From: CAZYJR01 sp964647905
GTDB lineage: Bacteria > Desulfobacterota > DSM-4660 > Desulfatiglandales > HGW-15
Direction: 5' to 3'
DNA: 46,737 nt
Assembly (NCBI GenBank): GCA_964647905.1
Contig: CAZYJR010000031.1
Coordinates: 1 to 46,737, forward strand
The translations under genes were made by a program, and so were the position numbers. The notes under the pieces were generated by a model, which was given only the letters and a program-made list of their open reading frames with translations, had not been told where the DNA came from and searched no databases. Positions within the stretch are counted from its first letter, which is position 1. Each line of letters begins with the position of its first letter. Positions 8,841-17,547 of this stretch are shown here, in pieces.

Positions 8841-9251
8841 ATGAAATTATCCACGCGTGGAAGATACGGGATGAGACTGATCATGGAGCTCGCCCGCAAC
8901 CATGGTCAGGGCCCCCTCAGCATGACCGTGATCTCACGCAGGCAGCAAATCCCGGTCAAGTATCTGGAGCAGCTTATCATCCCATTGAAGAAGGGGGGAC
9001 TGATCAACAGCGTCCGAGGCCCTAAAGGGGGGCACATGCTTACCAGGCACCCCGGTGAGATCAGCGTCTGGGAAGTCATCGACCTGCTCGAGAGCCGGGT
9101 GTTCCTAGTGGACTGCGTTCTCTGCCCCGAGGCCTGCGAGCACTCGGATACATGTATTGTTAGGCCGGTATGGGGCAGGGCCTACAGGGCGATGAGGACG
9201 ATTTTCGAAGAAACCAGCCTGGAACAGATACTCAACGAAGGCAACGGCTGA
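8841..9251 (+). CDS. Rrf2 family transcriptional regulator with probable Fe-S cluster
   Basis: This 136-residue protein begins MKLSTRGRYGMR, the typical Rrf2/IscR start, which is why the ATG at 8841 is preferred over an upstream in-frame start. An N-terminal winged helix (about 1-85) precedes four cysteines: Cys92, Cys95, Cys99 and Cys105. IscR, NsrR and RsrR use three cysteines plus another ligand to hold an Fe-S cluster, so redox, iron or NO sensing is likely; the true target is unknown. An AAAGGGG sequence lies about 10 bp upstream. It is followed by the MBL-fold gene after 10 bp and probably shares its transcript. No Fe-S assembly genes are adjacent, so calling it IscR is not justified. 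Confidence 0.92.
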   Translation: MKLSTRGRYGMRLIMELARNHGQGPLSMTVISRRQQIPVKYLEQLIIPLKKGGLINSVRGPKGGHMLTRHPGEISVWEVIDLLESRVFLVDCVLCPEACEHSDTCIVRPVWGRAYRAMRTIFEETSLEQILNEGNG

Positions 9252-9261
9252 GACCTCAAGG

Positions 9262-9930
9262 ATGAACCTTATGGAACTGGGCCGCGGACTCCATGCCGTA
9301 CTCTGGACCGATCCCAGGGTCAACAACTGCAACTCGTATCTCTTGGACGGCGACTGCCGGGTCCTGATAGACCCCGGTCACCTCCACCTGACGCACAATC
9401 TCCGGGAATACCTGGAGGGGCTGTCCCTGTCCGAAGCCGACCTAGACCTTGTCATAGCCACACACGGCCACCCTGATCACGCCGAGGGGCTGAAGAACTT
9501 CGAAGGCACCGATGCACTGACGGCGATGCACCCGGCCGAGATCGGGCTTGCCCGGGAGGCCCTCGGCCCCCAGGAGGCCGAGGGCAGCGGGGCCCTGGAG
9601 CCGCATATCTTCCTGGAGGAGGGAGGTCTGGTCGCGGGCGGGCACACCTTTCGGGTTCTTCACACACCTGGTCACTCTCCGGGCTCGATCTCCATCTACT
9701 GGGAGGAGGCCAAGGCCCTTTTCTGCGGCGATGTAGTGTTCGCCGGGGGGGTTGGGCGAACCGATCTACCCGGCGGGAGCGCGGAGGCCCTAAGGCAGAG
9801 CATCAAGAGGCTCGCCCTCCTGGAAGCGGAGATGCTCTTGCCGGGGCACAGCGAAATCCTGTCCGGCCGTGAAGCCGTCCGCCGAAATTTTGAAGAGGTG
9901 GAGCGGCTCTGGTTTGCATATGGACTTTGA
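9262..9930 (+). CDS. MBL-fold metallo-hydrolase (glyoxalase II-like)
   Basis: This 222-residue soluble enzyme has the metallo-beta-lactamase fold metal site: THGHPDH (67-73), a later HTPGHSPGS segment, an FCGDVVF aspartate and a LLPGHSE histidine, giving the two-metal ligand set of the glyoxalase II-like group. The thioester, persulfide or other substrate cannot be told from sequence. It lies 10 bp after rrf2 and its stop overlaps the LysR gene start by 11 bp, so the three are probably co-transcribed. Confidence 0.9.
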   Translation: MNLMELGRGLHAVLWTDPRVNNCNSYLLDGDCRVLIDPGHLHLTHNLREYLEGLSLSEADLDLVIATHGHPDHAEGLKNFEGTDALTAMHPAEIGLAREALGPQEAEGSGALEPHIFLEEGGLVAGGHTFRVLHTPGHSPGSISIYWEEAKALFCGDVVFAGGVGRTDLPGGSAEALRQSIKRLALLEAEMLLPGHSEILSGREAVRRNFEEVERLWFAYGL

Positions 9931-10834
9931 CTTGCGCCAATTGGAGATCTTCTCCAAGGTGGTTGAGCTCGGCAGCTTCACAAGGGCCGCCGAAGCGGTC
10001 TTCCTCGCCCAGGCCTCGGTCAGCGAGCGGGTGGCCAATTTGGAAGCCCTGATGGGAACCCGGCTCCTGGACCGCCTGGGGCGGAAAATCACCCCCACCA
10101 GGGCCGGAGAGCACCTCTACGAGCGGGCTCAGATGCTACTGGAGATGAAGAGATCCCTATCCCTGGAAATGGAGGCCTTCCTTGGAGTGGAAAAGGGGGA
10201 GATCCGGATGGGCGGGAGCACTATCCCGGGAGAGTACTTGCTGCCGGCGGTCCTCCGCGGATTCAGGGATCGGTATCCCGGGATATCCGTCCGGCTGGAG
10301 ATTGCGGACACACAAGTCGTCGCCAGGCAGACGCTCGAAGGGGCCTTTGAGCTGGGCGTAATCGGGTCGAGGGTGCGAGAGGATCGCCTGCTCCAACAAG
10401 AGCTGTGGTCCGACGAACTGGTCGTGGCCGTCCCTGCGGGGCACCCTTGGAGCGACCGGGATACGGTGGGCTTGGAAGAGCTGAGGGATGAGCCCCTTAT
10501 CATGCGGGAACAGGGATCGGGCACACAGAGGATAATGGAAGAGCACCTCGGTCCGGGCACGGGGTTCCTCCGGATCACTGCCAGGCTGGGGAGTTCGACA
10601 GCGGTCAAGGAAGGTGTCAAGGCGGGGCTGGGGGCCGCCGTCCTCTCCCTCAGGGCCATGAGGACGGAACTCAGGGCCGGAGCTCTCAAAGCGCTCCGCG
10701 TGGAAGGCCTCTCCATGAAGCGACGCTTCTACCTCGTACGGGATCAGCGGAGGGCCGAGTCACCGCCTTGCAGCGCCATGAGGAAATACCTCCTGGAGAC
10801 CCGCCGCCCCGCCCGGGATCCCTCCGGTCTTTAG
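9920..10834 (+). CDS. LysR family regulator, selenium metabolism-associated type
   Basis: This 304-residue protein begins MDFDLRQLEIFSKVVELGSF, the usual start of the LysR subgroup found beside selenium genes in anaerobes. The helix-turn-helix is at about 5-65 and the substrate-binding-protein-like sensor domain at about 90-295. The start at 9920 overlaps the MBL gene by 11 bp; an upstream in-frame start at 9869 lacks the family N terminus. yedF, another selenium-associated gene, lies about 0.5 kb away on the opposite strand, supporting the subgroup call. No selD, selA, selB or selenoprotein gene is visible in the window, so the target genes are unknown. Confidence 0.85.
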   Translation: MDFDLRQLEIFSKVVELGSFTRAAEAVFLAQASVSERVANLEALMGTRLLDRLGRKITPTRAGEHLYERAQMLLEMKRSLSLEMEAFLGVEKGEIRMGGSTIPGEYLLPAVLRGFRDRYPGISVRLEIADTQVVARQTLEGAFELGVIGSRVREDRLLQQELWSDELVVAVPAGHPWSDRDTVGLEELRDEPLIMREQGSGTQRIMEEHLGPGTGFLRITARLGSSTAVKEGVKAGLGAAVLSLRAMRTELRAGALKALRVEGLSMKRRFYLVRDQRRAESPPCSAMRKYLLETRRPARDPSGL

Positions 10835-10851
10835 CAAGCCGCCTCCATCCT

Positions 10852-11226
10852 TCAGCCGTATCCCAGCTCGGCCAGCCGCTCCTCACTCATCCCCAGGAAG
10901 TGGGCGATTTCATGCACTACAGTGACCTCTATCTCCCTTTCCATCTCTTCCCTGGTCTCGCAGGCATCCTCCAGCGGGCCTTGAAAGATGAAGATGGTGT
11001 CCGGATAGAGAGGAGGGTCCATTACGGAGCGCTCCGACAAGGAGACCCCTTGGTAGAGGCCCATCAGGGATTCCTCGGGCGGGATCCCGAGCTCCTCCAA
11101 GAGTTCGGGCGCGGGTTCCGGCTGCACCGAGATAAGGACGTTCCGCAGGACGCACCTTATCTCGTCCGGGATGCGGCGTATGGCTCTATCGACGATCAGG
11201 TCGAATGCATCAGGGCTGAGCTTCAT
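10852..11226 (-). CDS. Zincin-like metallopeptidase family protein
   Basis: This is a 124-residue single-domain protein of the PF06262 (zincin-like) type. The HExxH motif is in VVHEIAHFLGMSEERL near the C terminus, preceded by the conserved PPLYPDTIFIFQGPLE region. Length matches the family, which is widespread and biochemically poorly characterised. The ATG at 11226 is preferred; a TTG 21 bp upstream is also possible, and neither has a clear ribosome-binding site. It follows yedF on the same strand by 98 bp and converges with the LysR gene. Confidence 0.85.
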   Translation of the reverse strand: MKLSPDAFDLIVDRAIRRIPDEIRCVLRNVLISVQPEPAPELLEELGIPPEESLMGLYQGVSLSERSVMDPPLYPDTIFIFQGPLEDACETREEMEREIEVTVVHEIAHFLGMSEERLAELGYG

Positions 11227-11287
11227 GACTGCAACCGGCCCCGGCAAAGTTCGATGGGTGTGGTTCCCACCTGAGTCCAGGTATATG

Positions 11288-11316
11288 ATTCTGCCTTAAC
11301 ACTCGAACCGGATCAA
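11288..11316 (-). promoter_or_regulatory. Candidate promoter of the metallopeptidase gene
   Basis: Minus strand: TTGATC (11311-11316), 17-bp spacer, CAGAAT (11288-11293), in the gap after yedF. Both hexamers are imperfect. The gene may instead be read through from yedF. Confidence 0.3.
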
Positions 11317-11324
11317 GCCTTGTC

Positions 11325-11921
11325 CTAAAGGTTTATCACCTTATCGGCGAGGTGCATGGCGGTAACGATATCCAACATATTGGTGGTCTGTCCCACCCGT
11401 TTTTTCTCCAGCAGACCGAAGTGGTTCAGGCAGGTCCCGCAGACCAGGATGCCGAGGCCGTTGTTCTCGTAGCGCTGTAGGACCTCGAGAACCGCCGAGC
11501 CCTCTATGGTCAGCCTTACCCCGCTGTTCACAAAGACCAATCGCCAGAGCTCAGGGCCCATCTCTTCCAAGGTCTTGATGAAATTGACCATCAGGGCGCG
11601 GCCCAGGTCATCGTCCCCGGCCCCGATCCGGTCGGAGCCGCACATGACCAGGACCTTTCCCCCGGCCCCACGGGTCTCTTCCAGGGATTCCTCGGGGGCC
11701 TGCGGCCGCCCACCTCGGGTTCCCAGTATCGAGTAGTCGCTTCCCCGCCGATCCAGGGCCACGGAAAAGCCCTTGGATTCGAGAAACCGTTTCACGTTCT
11801 CCTGGGCGGCCTCGTTGTCCACCACCACCTTGACCCGGTCCGCCCCCTCCTGTTCCAAGGCCGCCTTGGTCCGGAGCACGGGCGCCGGACATGCCAGGCC
11901 TCTGGCGTCGATCTCCCTCAT
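11325..11921 (-). CDS. yedF: Sulfurtransferase-like selenium metabolism protein YedF
   Basis: This 198-residue protein has an N-terminal TusA-like domain with the CPxP motif (Cys11 in GLACPAPV) and a C-terminal DsrE-like domain (about 95-198) with the VCGTCLNHFGL motif. This two-domain form is the selenium-associated YedF family (TIGR03527), which co-occurs with selenium utilisation genes; the reaction is not established. The ATG at 11921 is chosen for the GGGAGGG ribosome-binding site 7 bp upstream and the family-like start MREIDARG. Position 11 is Cys (TGC), so this copy is not a selenoprotein. It is divergent from the DMT exporter gene. Confidence 0.9.
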   Translation of the reverse strand: MREIDARGLACPAPVLRTKAALEQEGADRVKVVVDNEAAQENVKRFLESKGFSVALDRRGSDYSILGTRGGRPQAPEESLEETRGAGGKVLVMCGSDRIGAGDDDLGRALMVNFIKTLEEMGPELWRLVFVNSGVRLTIEGSAVLEVLQRYENNGLGILVCGTCLNHFGLLEKKRVGQTTNMLDIVTAMHLADKVINL

Positions 11922-12240
11922 GATCAATCCCTCCCGGACCGGCTCGCAAACCCCCTTGCGATCGGTCGATTCATGGTTCTCCCGCGAAGAGCGAGGGGCG
12001 CCGGAAAGCGGCACCGGCGCAGACCGGTTTGATTGACCCGAACCCCCGCAACCCGAAAGGCTATTGCCCTATCCAATGAAGGTCAAACTGGAAAAATCGA
12101 TATTTTCGGGATGCCGCAAAGGGATATCCGATGAAGAGATATCCCCCTCTCGAGGCGATCTCCAATCGAGCCGTTCGCTGCCCTTCCGCGGCTCTGGTTT
12201 TTGTTTTCAAGCAGCCCCCGCCCTGCTAGCATGCCTCGCC
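11922..12240. other. Divergent intergenic region between yedF and the DMT exporter
   Basis: These 319 bp hold no convincing gene. The visible structure is an inverted repeat, GGATATC (12122-12128) and GATATCC (12138-12144) with a 9-bp spacer, each arm itself containing the palindrome GATATC; it could be an operator for either gene. The DMT frame stays open upstream to 12064, but that part is not hydrophobic and looks non-coding. Confidence 0.5.
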
Positions 12241-13128
12241 ATGTTGATCTACCTGAAGCTCCTGATGACGGCATTCTTCTGGGGAGGGACCTTTGTAGCC
12301 GGCCGGCTGGTCTCGGCAGAGGTGGGGCCCTTTTCCGCCGCGTTCCTGCGCTTCGCAACCGCATCGGTCTTTCTCATACCCCTTGCCCTGAGCTCGGGAA
12401 ACCGCCTCCCCCGGCTCTCCCCCGCCCGCTGGCTGGGCCTCCTGGTCCTCGGAATGACCGGGGTCTTTTCCTATAATGTGTTCTTCTTCAAGGGACTGAA
12501 GCTGATAGAGGCGGGCAGGGCGTCCCTTATCATCGCCAACAACCCGGTCTTCATCACCCTCTTTTCCGCCCTCATCTTCAGGGAGCGCCTCCGCCCCTTG
12601 GGCGCCTTGGGGATTATCCTGTCGGTCACTGGCGCCGCCGTGGTCATCACCAGGGGCGACCCCGCGGCCGCCCTCAGGGGAGGCGTGGGCCCGGGAGAGC
12701 TCTACATCTTCTTCTGCGTACTCAGTTGGGTGGCCTACTCCCTGGTGGGAAAGGCCGTCATGACCGACCTCTCGCCGCTTGCGGCCGTTGCCTGGGCCGC
12801 CCTGATCGGAGCCGCCGCGCTCGCCTTCCCGGCCTCGAGCGAGGGCCTTTTCGCCGGGATCCCCTCCTTTTCAGCCCGAAGCTGGATAGGGATAATCTAC
12901 CTGGGTGTGTTCGGCACAGTGCTGGGGTTCGTGTGGTACTACCAGGGAATACGAGAGATAGGCCCCACCAGGGCAGGCCAGTTCATAAACTTCGTGCCGG
13001 TGAGCGCCATTTTTTTGGCTTTCCTGGTACTGGATGAACCCATAAGCCTCTCTCTGGTCGTCGGGGGAGTCCTGGTCCTCTCGGGCATCACCTTGACCAA
13101 TAGGGCCGGATCAGGCCGCATCAAGTAG
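12241..13128 (+). CDS. DMT superfamily (EamA) transporter
   Basis: This 295-residue inner-membrane protein has about ten helices arranged as two EamA repeats (about 1-140 and 150-290), with the FFWGGTFVAGR motif at the start and WYYQGIREIGPTRAG in the second half. Most relatives export metabolites or amino acids; the substrate here is unknown. The ATG at 12241 places the first helix at the N terminus as in the family; no strong ribosome-binding site is seen. The divergent yedF may or may not be functionally related. Confidence 0.9.
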   Translation: MLIYLKLLMTAFFWGGTFVAGRLVSAEVGPFSAAFLRFATASVFLIPLALSSGNRLPRLSPARWLGLLVLGMTGVFSYNVFFFKGLKLIEAGRASLIIANNPVFITLFSALIFRERLRPLGALGIILSVTGAAVVITRGDPAAALRGGVGPGELYIFFCVLSWVAYSLVGKAVMTDLSPLAAVAWAALIGAAALAFPASSEGLFAGIPSFSARSWIGIIYLGVFGTVLGFVWYYQGIREIGPTRAGQFINFVPVSAIFLAFLVLDEPISLSLVVGGVLVLSGITLTNRAGSGRIK

Positions 13129-13187
13129 CATCCCCATCCCTTTTGCCGGCGCTCCCTTAACTGGCTCGAATTTTGCTTCCCTATATC

Positions 13188-13203
13188 AGACGCCCTTGCG
13201 TCT
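13188..13203. other. Small perfect hairpin upstream of the HD-GYP gene
   Basis: AGACGC and GCGTCT enclose a 4-base loop, about 60 bp after the DMT stop and 93 bp before the next ATG. No T-run follows, so it is not a standard terminator on either strand. Its function is unknown. Confidence 0.3.
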
Positions 13204-13295
13204 CAAGGGGCGACCCCTGGGAAAGAGAAAAGGACACGGACCTCTCGAGCATCAACGAGAGACTGCGGCGGGAGATCAAGCAGGAAATTCGATCA

Positions 13296-14312
13296 ATGGC
13301 ACGAATCCTGATAGTGGATGACGAGGCCCCCATCAGGAAGCTTCTATGCAAAATCCTGGGAGAGGCGGGCTATTCAACCGCGGCTGCTGCCGGCGCAGCT
13401 GAGGCCAGGGACTTGATGTCCAAAGAGACCTTTGACCTGATACTCTGCGATCTCACAATGCCCGGGGAGTCAGGGGTGGAGTTCCTGGGCTGGGCGCTGG
13501 AGACATACCCGGACACGGCGGCCGTCATGGTCACCGGCACCGACGATCCGGGGACCGCAGAGTACGTGATCAAGTCCGGAGTCTATGACTACGTCACCAA
13601 GCCCATTGAGGCCAACCGCATACTCACCAGCGTGTTCAACGCAATCAGGCGGCGGGACCTGGAGATCTCCCACCGCACTCACGAAAGCGGCCTAAAGCGC
13701 CTGGTGGACGAGCGAACCCACAAGCTCCAAAAGGCCCTGGACGGGATAATACATTCCATGGCCATTACAGTGGAGACTCGGGACCCATATACGGCCGGCC
13801 ACCAGAGGAGGGTGGCGGAACTAGCATCGGCCATAGCCAAGGAGCTCGGACTGCCCGAGGAGCGCATAGCGGGCATACACACGGGCGCCATGATACACGA
13901 TCTGGGAAAGCTCGCCGTACCGGCGGAGATCCTGGCCAAGCCGAGCCGTTTGACCGAGAACGAGTTCAACCTGATAAAGGAGCATCCTCATGTCGGCTAC
14001 AGCATCCTGAGGAATATAGAGTTCCCCTGGCCGGTCGCCGACATGGTCTACCAGCACCATGAGCGCATGGACGGGTCAGGCTATCCCTTGGGCCTTGCCG
14101 GAGACGACATCCTGCCCGAGGCAAGGATCCTGGCGATCGCTGACGTCGTGGAGGCCATGGCCTTTCACCGGCCTTACCGCCCGGCGCTGGGAGTCGAGGT
14201 GGCCCTGGAGGAGATCAGCAAGAACAGCGGCCGCGTCTATGACAGGGATGCCTCGCAGGCCTGCTTGCGCCTGTTCGAAAACGGGGGTGTATGGGCAGAG
14301 GAAGGCCGCTAG
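13296..14312 (+). CDS. Response regulator with HD-GYP c-di-GMP phosphodiesterase domain
   Basis: This 338-residue cytoplasmic protein has an N-terminal receiver domain (about 1-120): acidic pair DDE near the start, phospho-acceptor Asp52 in CDLTMPG, and VTGTD and TKP as the conserved Thr and Lys. A short coiled linker leads to an HD-GYP domain (about 155-335) with IHDLGKLAVP and the GSGYP form of the GYP motif, which hydrolyses c-di-GMP in characterised members. The ATG at 13296 has AGGAAA about 9 bp upstream; the frame is open further 5' but without similarity. No histidine kinase is adjacent, so it is an orphan regulator. Its stop overlaps the aapP stop by 4 bp (CTAG at 14309-14312), with the genes converging. 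Confidence 0.92.
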   Translation: MARILIVDDEAPIRKLLCKILGEAGYSTAAAAGAAEARDLMSKETFDLILCDLTMPGESGVEFLGWALETYPDTAAVMVTGTDDPGTAEYVIKSGVYDYVTKPIEANRILTSVFNAIRRRDLEISHRTHESGLKRLVDERTHKLQKALDGIIHSMAITVETRDPYTAGHQRRVAELASAIAKELGLPEERIAGIHTGAMIHDLGKLAVPAEILAKPSRLTENEFNLIKEHPHVGYSILRNIEFPWPVADMVYQHHERMDGSGYPLGLAGDDILPEARILAIADVVEAMAFHRPYRPALGVEVALEEISKNSGRVYDRDASQACLRLFENGGVWAEEGR

Positions 14313-15082
14313 AGGATCTGGCTCAGAAACAGCTTGGTTCGCTCATGCTTGGGATTGTTGAAGAATTCGTCCGGAGAATTGCCCTCCACGATTCGCCCGA
14401 AGTCCATGAACAGCACCCGATGGGCGACGCTCTTGGCAAAGCCCATCTCGTGGGTCACCACTATCATGGTCATCCCTTCCCGGGCGAGCGCTATCATCAC
14501 GTCCAGGACCTCCTTGATCATCTCCGGGTCCAGGGCCGAGGTCGGCTCATCAAAGAGCATCAGCATGGGCTTCATGCAGAGGCTTCGAGCAATGGCCACC
14601 CTCTGCTGCTGCCCCCCTGAGAGCTGGCCCGGGTACTTCTTGGCCTGCTCTGCTATGTGGACCTTCTCCAGGTAGTACATGGCGGTTTCCTCGGCCTCCT
14701 TCCTGGGGACCTTGCGGACCCAGATCGGGCCCAAAGTTAGATTCTCCAGTATGGTGAGGTGGGGAAACAGGTTGAAGTGTTGAAACACCATGCCCACTTC
14801 GGCCCGCACCTTCTCGATCTTCTTTATGTTGTTCGTGAGCTCTATTCCGTCCACGATGATCCTGCCCCTCTGATGCTCTTCCAAACGGTTGATGCACCGG
14901 ATCAAGGTGGATTTCCCCGAGCCCGACGGGCCGCAGATCACTATCCGCTCCCCCTTGTGAACGGTGAGGTCAATGCCTTGGAGTACGTGAAAGTCTCCGA
15001 ACCACTTGTGGACATCGATCATCTCCACTATGGGCTCGCTGGAGGGCTTGGGTGCCTCCGCTCCCGGTTCTTGAGTGCTCAT
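14309..15082 (-). CDS. aapP: General L-amino acid ABC transporter, ATP-binding protein
   Basis: This 257-residue ABC ATPase of the polar amino acid type has Walker A GPSGSGKST, the Q-loop in VFQHFNLFPHLT, signature LSGGQQQR, Walker B LMLFDEPTSALDPE and switch His in VVTHEMG. The best fit is AapP/BztD because the three genes upstream on the same strand are the matching binding protein and two permeases. It energises uptake of L-amino acids across the inner membrane. It follows aapM by 37 bp and is the last gene of the operon. Confidence 0.95.
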   Translation of the reverse strand: MSTQEPGAEAPKPSSEPIVEMIDVHKWFGDFHVLQGIDLTVHKGERIVICGPSGSGKSTLIRCINRLEEHQRGRIIVDGIELTNNIKKIEKVRAEVGMVFQHFNLFPHLTILENLTLGPIWVRKVPRKEAEETAMYYLEKVHIAEQAKKYPGQLSGGQQQRVAIARSLCMKPMLMLFDEPTSALDPEMIKEVLDVMIALAREGMTMIVVTHEMGFAKSVAHRVLFMDFGRIVEGNSPDEFFNNPKHERTKLFLSQIL

Positions 15083-15119
15083 GAAATTCCATCCTCCCGA
15101 TTTGCCGCCCTGGACTCGT

Positions 15120-16211
15120 TCAATCCCTCTTGAGCTCCCTCTCCAGTCTCCGGCTGTAGTGAGACATGGAGAAACACCCCAAGAAATAGAGCAATGCCAC
15201 GAACAGGTATGCCTCCCGGCTGAACCCCATCCACTCCGGGTCCGAGATCACCGACTTGGTGGTCTTGAGCACATCGAACAGGGCGATTATCACCACCAGG
15301 GAGGTATCCTTGAATGCCGAGATCAATATGCTCACAGTGGGCGGGATCACTATCTTGAGCGCCTGGGGCAGGATGACGAGCCTCATGGTCAAGTAGTAGT
15401 TCAGGCCCATGGACTCGGCCGCCTCGTATTGTCCCCGGCTCATGGCCTGGAGTCCGCCCCGCACCACCTCTGCGATGTAGGCGGCCGTGAACAGTATGAT
15501 GGCCGCCTGGGCCCGGAGGATCTTGTTTATGGTGACCCCCTCGGGGAGAAACAGCGGGAATATGATCGCGGACATGAAAAGGAGACTGATCAGGGGCACG
15601 CCCCTGATCGCCTCGATGTAGACGATGGAGATCCACCTGACCGCCGGGAGGTTCGACTGCCTGCCCAGGGCCAGCACCACGCCCAAGGGATAGGCGGCGG
15701 TCAGCCCGAAGACCGAGAGCAGAAGAGTGAGGGGCAGGCCTCCCCACTTGGTGCTGTCAACGTTCTCCAGGCCGAACAGCCCCCCTTTCATGAGGAGCCC
15801 CATGGCGAACAGGCCCAGGATCCATGCATAGAGGAGCCCCTTTTTCCAGTGGGCCCGGTCCCGGCTGTAGTAGAGCAATCCGAACAGTATCAACATGGCC
15901 AGCAGGGGCCGCCACTGGAGGTCATAGGGGAAGAAGCCGAACAGGATGAACCTTATGTTCTTGGTGACAACGGACCAGCAGGCCCCGCCGGCGCTCTTGC
16001 ACGCCTCGCTGCCCGCCGTCCAGACCGCGTCCAGGAACAGCCACTCCACCAGCGGGGGGGCCACCTTGAGCAGGAAGTAGAAGGTCACCAGGGTCAGGAT
16101 GGAGTTGAACACGCTGTTGAAGAGGTTCGCCCTCATCCACCCCACCGGTCCCAGCCTGGTGACCGGAGGTCTGATCTCTTTCGTGCTCTGACTCGCCGCA
16201 GTCTCCATCAT
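15120..16211 (-). CDS. aapM: General L-amino acid ABC transporter permease
   Basis: This 363-residue inner-membrane permease is longer than the usual 220-250-residue HisM-type subunit, as expected for AapM/BztC: an N-terminal extension with extra helices (about 35-60, 95-145) precedes the binding-protein-dependent transport domain (about 150-355). The EAA-like loop reads EAAESMGLNYYLTMRLVILPQA. It pairs with AapQ to form the channel. It starts 14 bp after the aapQ stop. ATG codons at 16211 and 16208 are both possible starts. Confidence 0.94.
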   Translation of the reverse strand: MMETAASQSTKEIRPPVTRLGPVGWMRANLFNSVFNSILTLVTFYFLLKVAPPLVEWLFLDAVWTAGSEACKSAGGACWSVVTKNIRFILFGFFPYDLQWRPLLAMLILFGLLYYSRDRAHWKKGLLYAWILGLFAMGLLMKGGLFGLENVDSTKWGGLPLTLLLSVFGLTAAYPLGVVLALGRQSNLPAVRWISIVYIEAIRGVPLISLLFMSAIIFPLFLPEGVTINKILRAQAAIILFTAAYIAEVVRGGLQAMSRGQYEAAESMGLNYYLTMRLVILPQALKIVIPPTVSILISAFKDTSLVVIIALFDVLKTTKSVISDPEWMGFSREAYLFVALLYFLGCFSMSHYSRRLERELKRD

Positions 16212-16225
16212 TTATGGCCCATCCC

Positions 16226-17419
16226 CTAACGTTCCACCAGCCGGGTCCTTTTGTTGTACCAGTTCATGAATGCCGAGGTGGACAGGCTGAAGATCAGGTA
16301 GACCGTCATTATCAAGGCAACCCCCTCGATGGCCTGCCCGGTCTGGTTGATGGTGGTATTGGCCACGGATACGAAGTCCGGATAGCCTATAGCGACCGCC
16401 AGGGAGCTGTTCTTGGTCAGATTGAGCATTTGGCTGGTAAGGGGGGGGATGATCACCCGGAGCGCCTGGGGCATTATCACCAGGTTGAGGACCTGGGACG
16501 GCCTCAGACCGAGGCTCAACGCGGCCTCGGTCTGGCCCTTGCTGACCGACTGAATTCCGGCGCGGACCACCTCGGCGACGAACGCGGCTGTATACAGGAC
16601 CAATCCCATGACCAGGGCGGCGAACTCGGGGCTCACAGCCATGCCCCCCCTGAAGTTGAAGCCCTTGAGTACAGGGATGCTCATGGCCGTGGGCGAGCCC
16701 CCGAGCCACCATGCGGCCAAGGGGAGGCCCAGGATGATCACCAGGGAGACCCGAAATACGGGAAACATCTCACCGGTCCTGTCCTGCCTGGCCCTGGCCC
16801 AGCGCCTGATGAAATAGACCGCCGCGCACCCGGCCGCAAGGGCGGCACCCATGTAAGCATGCGCAGGATGGGCCTCAGGTACGGCGAACATGAGACCCCG
16901 GTTGCACAAGAAGACCCCGGCCATGGGGTTCAGCGCCTGCCTGGGCGAGGGCAGTGTCTCGTAGAAGACCGCATACCAGAAAAAGAGCTGGAGCAGGACG
17001 GGGATGTCCTGCATCACCTCTATGTAGATCGCGGCCAGCTTGGAGACCAGCCAGTTGGAGGAGAGCCTGGCCACTCCTATGATGGTCCCCAGAATTACGG
17101 TTATAAGGTTGCCTATAAAGGCCACCAGCAGCGTGTTCAGGGCACCCACCAGCAGGGCGCGCGCGTAGGTGCTGGCGGCGGAGTAGGATACGAGAGACTC
17201 CCCTATCTCGAAAGAGGCCTCTTTCCCCAGAAAGCCCCATCCCGTGGCGATGGATTGCCTCTCCAGGTTGGCCAGTGTGTTGGAGATCAGGTAATAGGCG
17301 AGCAGGCCCACCATCGCCAGGGTGGCCAACTGGAACAGGATACCCCGCTTCTTGGGATCCAGCCAGAACGGGACTCTCTCTTCCGGTTCACTGTAAGGGG
17401 CCGGACTCGCCTGGCTCAT
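16226..17419 (-). CDS. aapQ: General L-amino acid ABC transporter permease
   Basis: This 397-residue inner-membrane permease resembles AapQ/BztB, with an early helix (about 28-46), a long periplasmic insert, several further helices and the EAA-type loop EAALSLGLRPSQVLNLVIMPQA near residues 270-292. Together with AapM it forms the membrane channel of the transporter. It lies 128 bp after aapJ; that gap carries a strong stem-loop, suggesting that permease expression is lower than binding-protein expression. Confidence 0.94.
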   Translation of the reverse strand: MSQASPAPYSEPEERVPFWLDPKKRGILFQLATLAMVGLLAYYLISNTLANLERQSIATGWGFLGKEASFEIGESLVSYSAASTYARALLVGALNTLLVAFIGNLITVILGTIIGVARLSSNWLVSKLAAIYIEVMQDIPVLLQLFFWYAVFYETLPSPRQALNPMAGVFLCNRGLMFAVPEAHPAHAYMGAALAAGCAAVYFIRRWARARQDRTGEMFPVFRVSLVIILGLPLAAWWLGGSPTAMSIPVLKGFNFRGGMAVSPEFAALVMGLVLYTAAFVAEVVRAGIQSVSKGQTEAALSLGLRPSQVLNLVIMPQALRVIIPPLTSQMLNLTKNSSLAVAIGYPDFVSVANTTINQTGQAIEGVALIMTVYLIFSLSTSAFMNWYNKRTRLVER

Positions 17420-17474
17420 CCCCGCTCCCTTGCCGCGACACCCTCGGCTCCTCTAGGAAAAACTCTGAGATGCG

Positions 17475-17496
17475 GGCCGGCCCCTTAGGGCCGGCC
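17475..17496 (-). repeat. Perfect stem-loop between aapJ and aapQ
   Basis: A 9-bp G/C-only stem (GGCCGGCCC with GGGCCGGCC) encloses a 4-base loop. It lies in the transcribed gap after the binding-protein gene. No T-run follows, so it more probably protects the upstream mRNA from 3' decay, or attenuates transcription, than terminates fully. Nearer the aapJ stop (17525-17545) is a second, imperfect hairpin. Confidence 0.65.
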
Positions 17497-17547
17497 GCTT
17501 GCATAGGAAGAAAGTCTTCAGCCGAAAGGCCCCGGAGGGCCCTTTGA

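Noticed and set aside
11325..11921. YedF as a possible selenoprotein
   Set aside because: The CPxP cysteine codon is TGC and no in-frame TGA is present.
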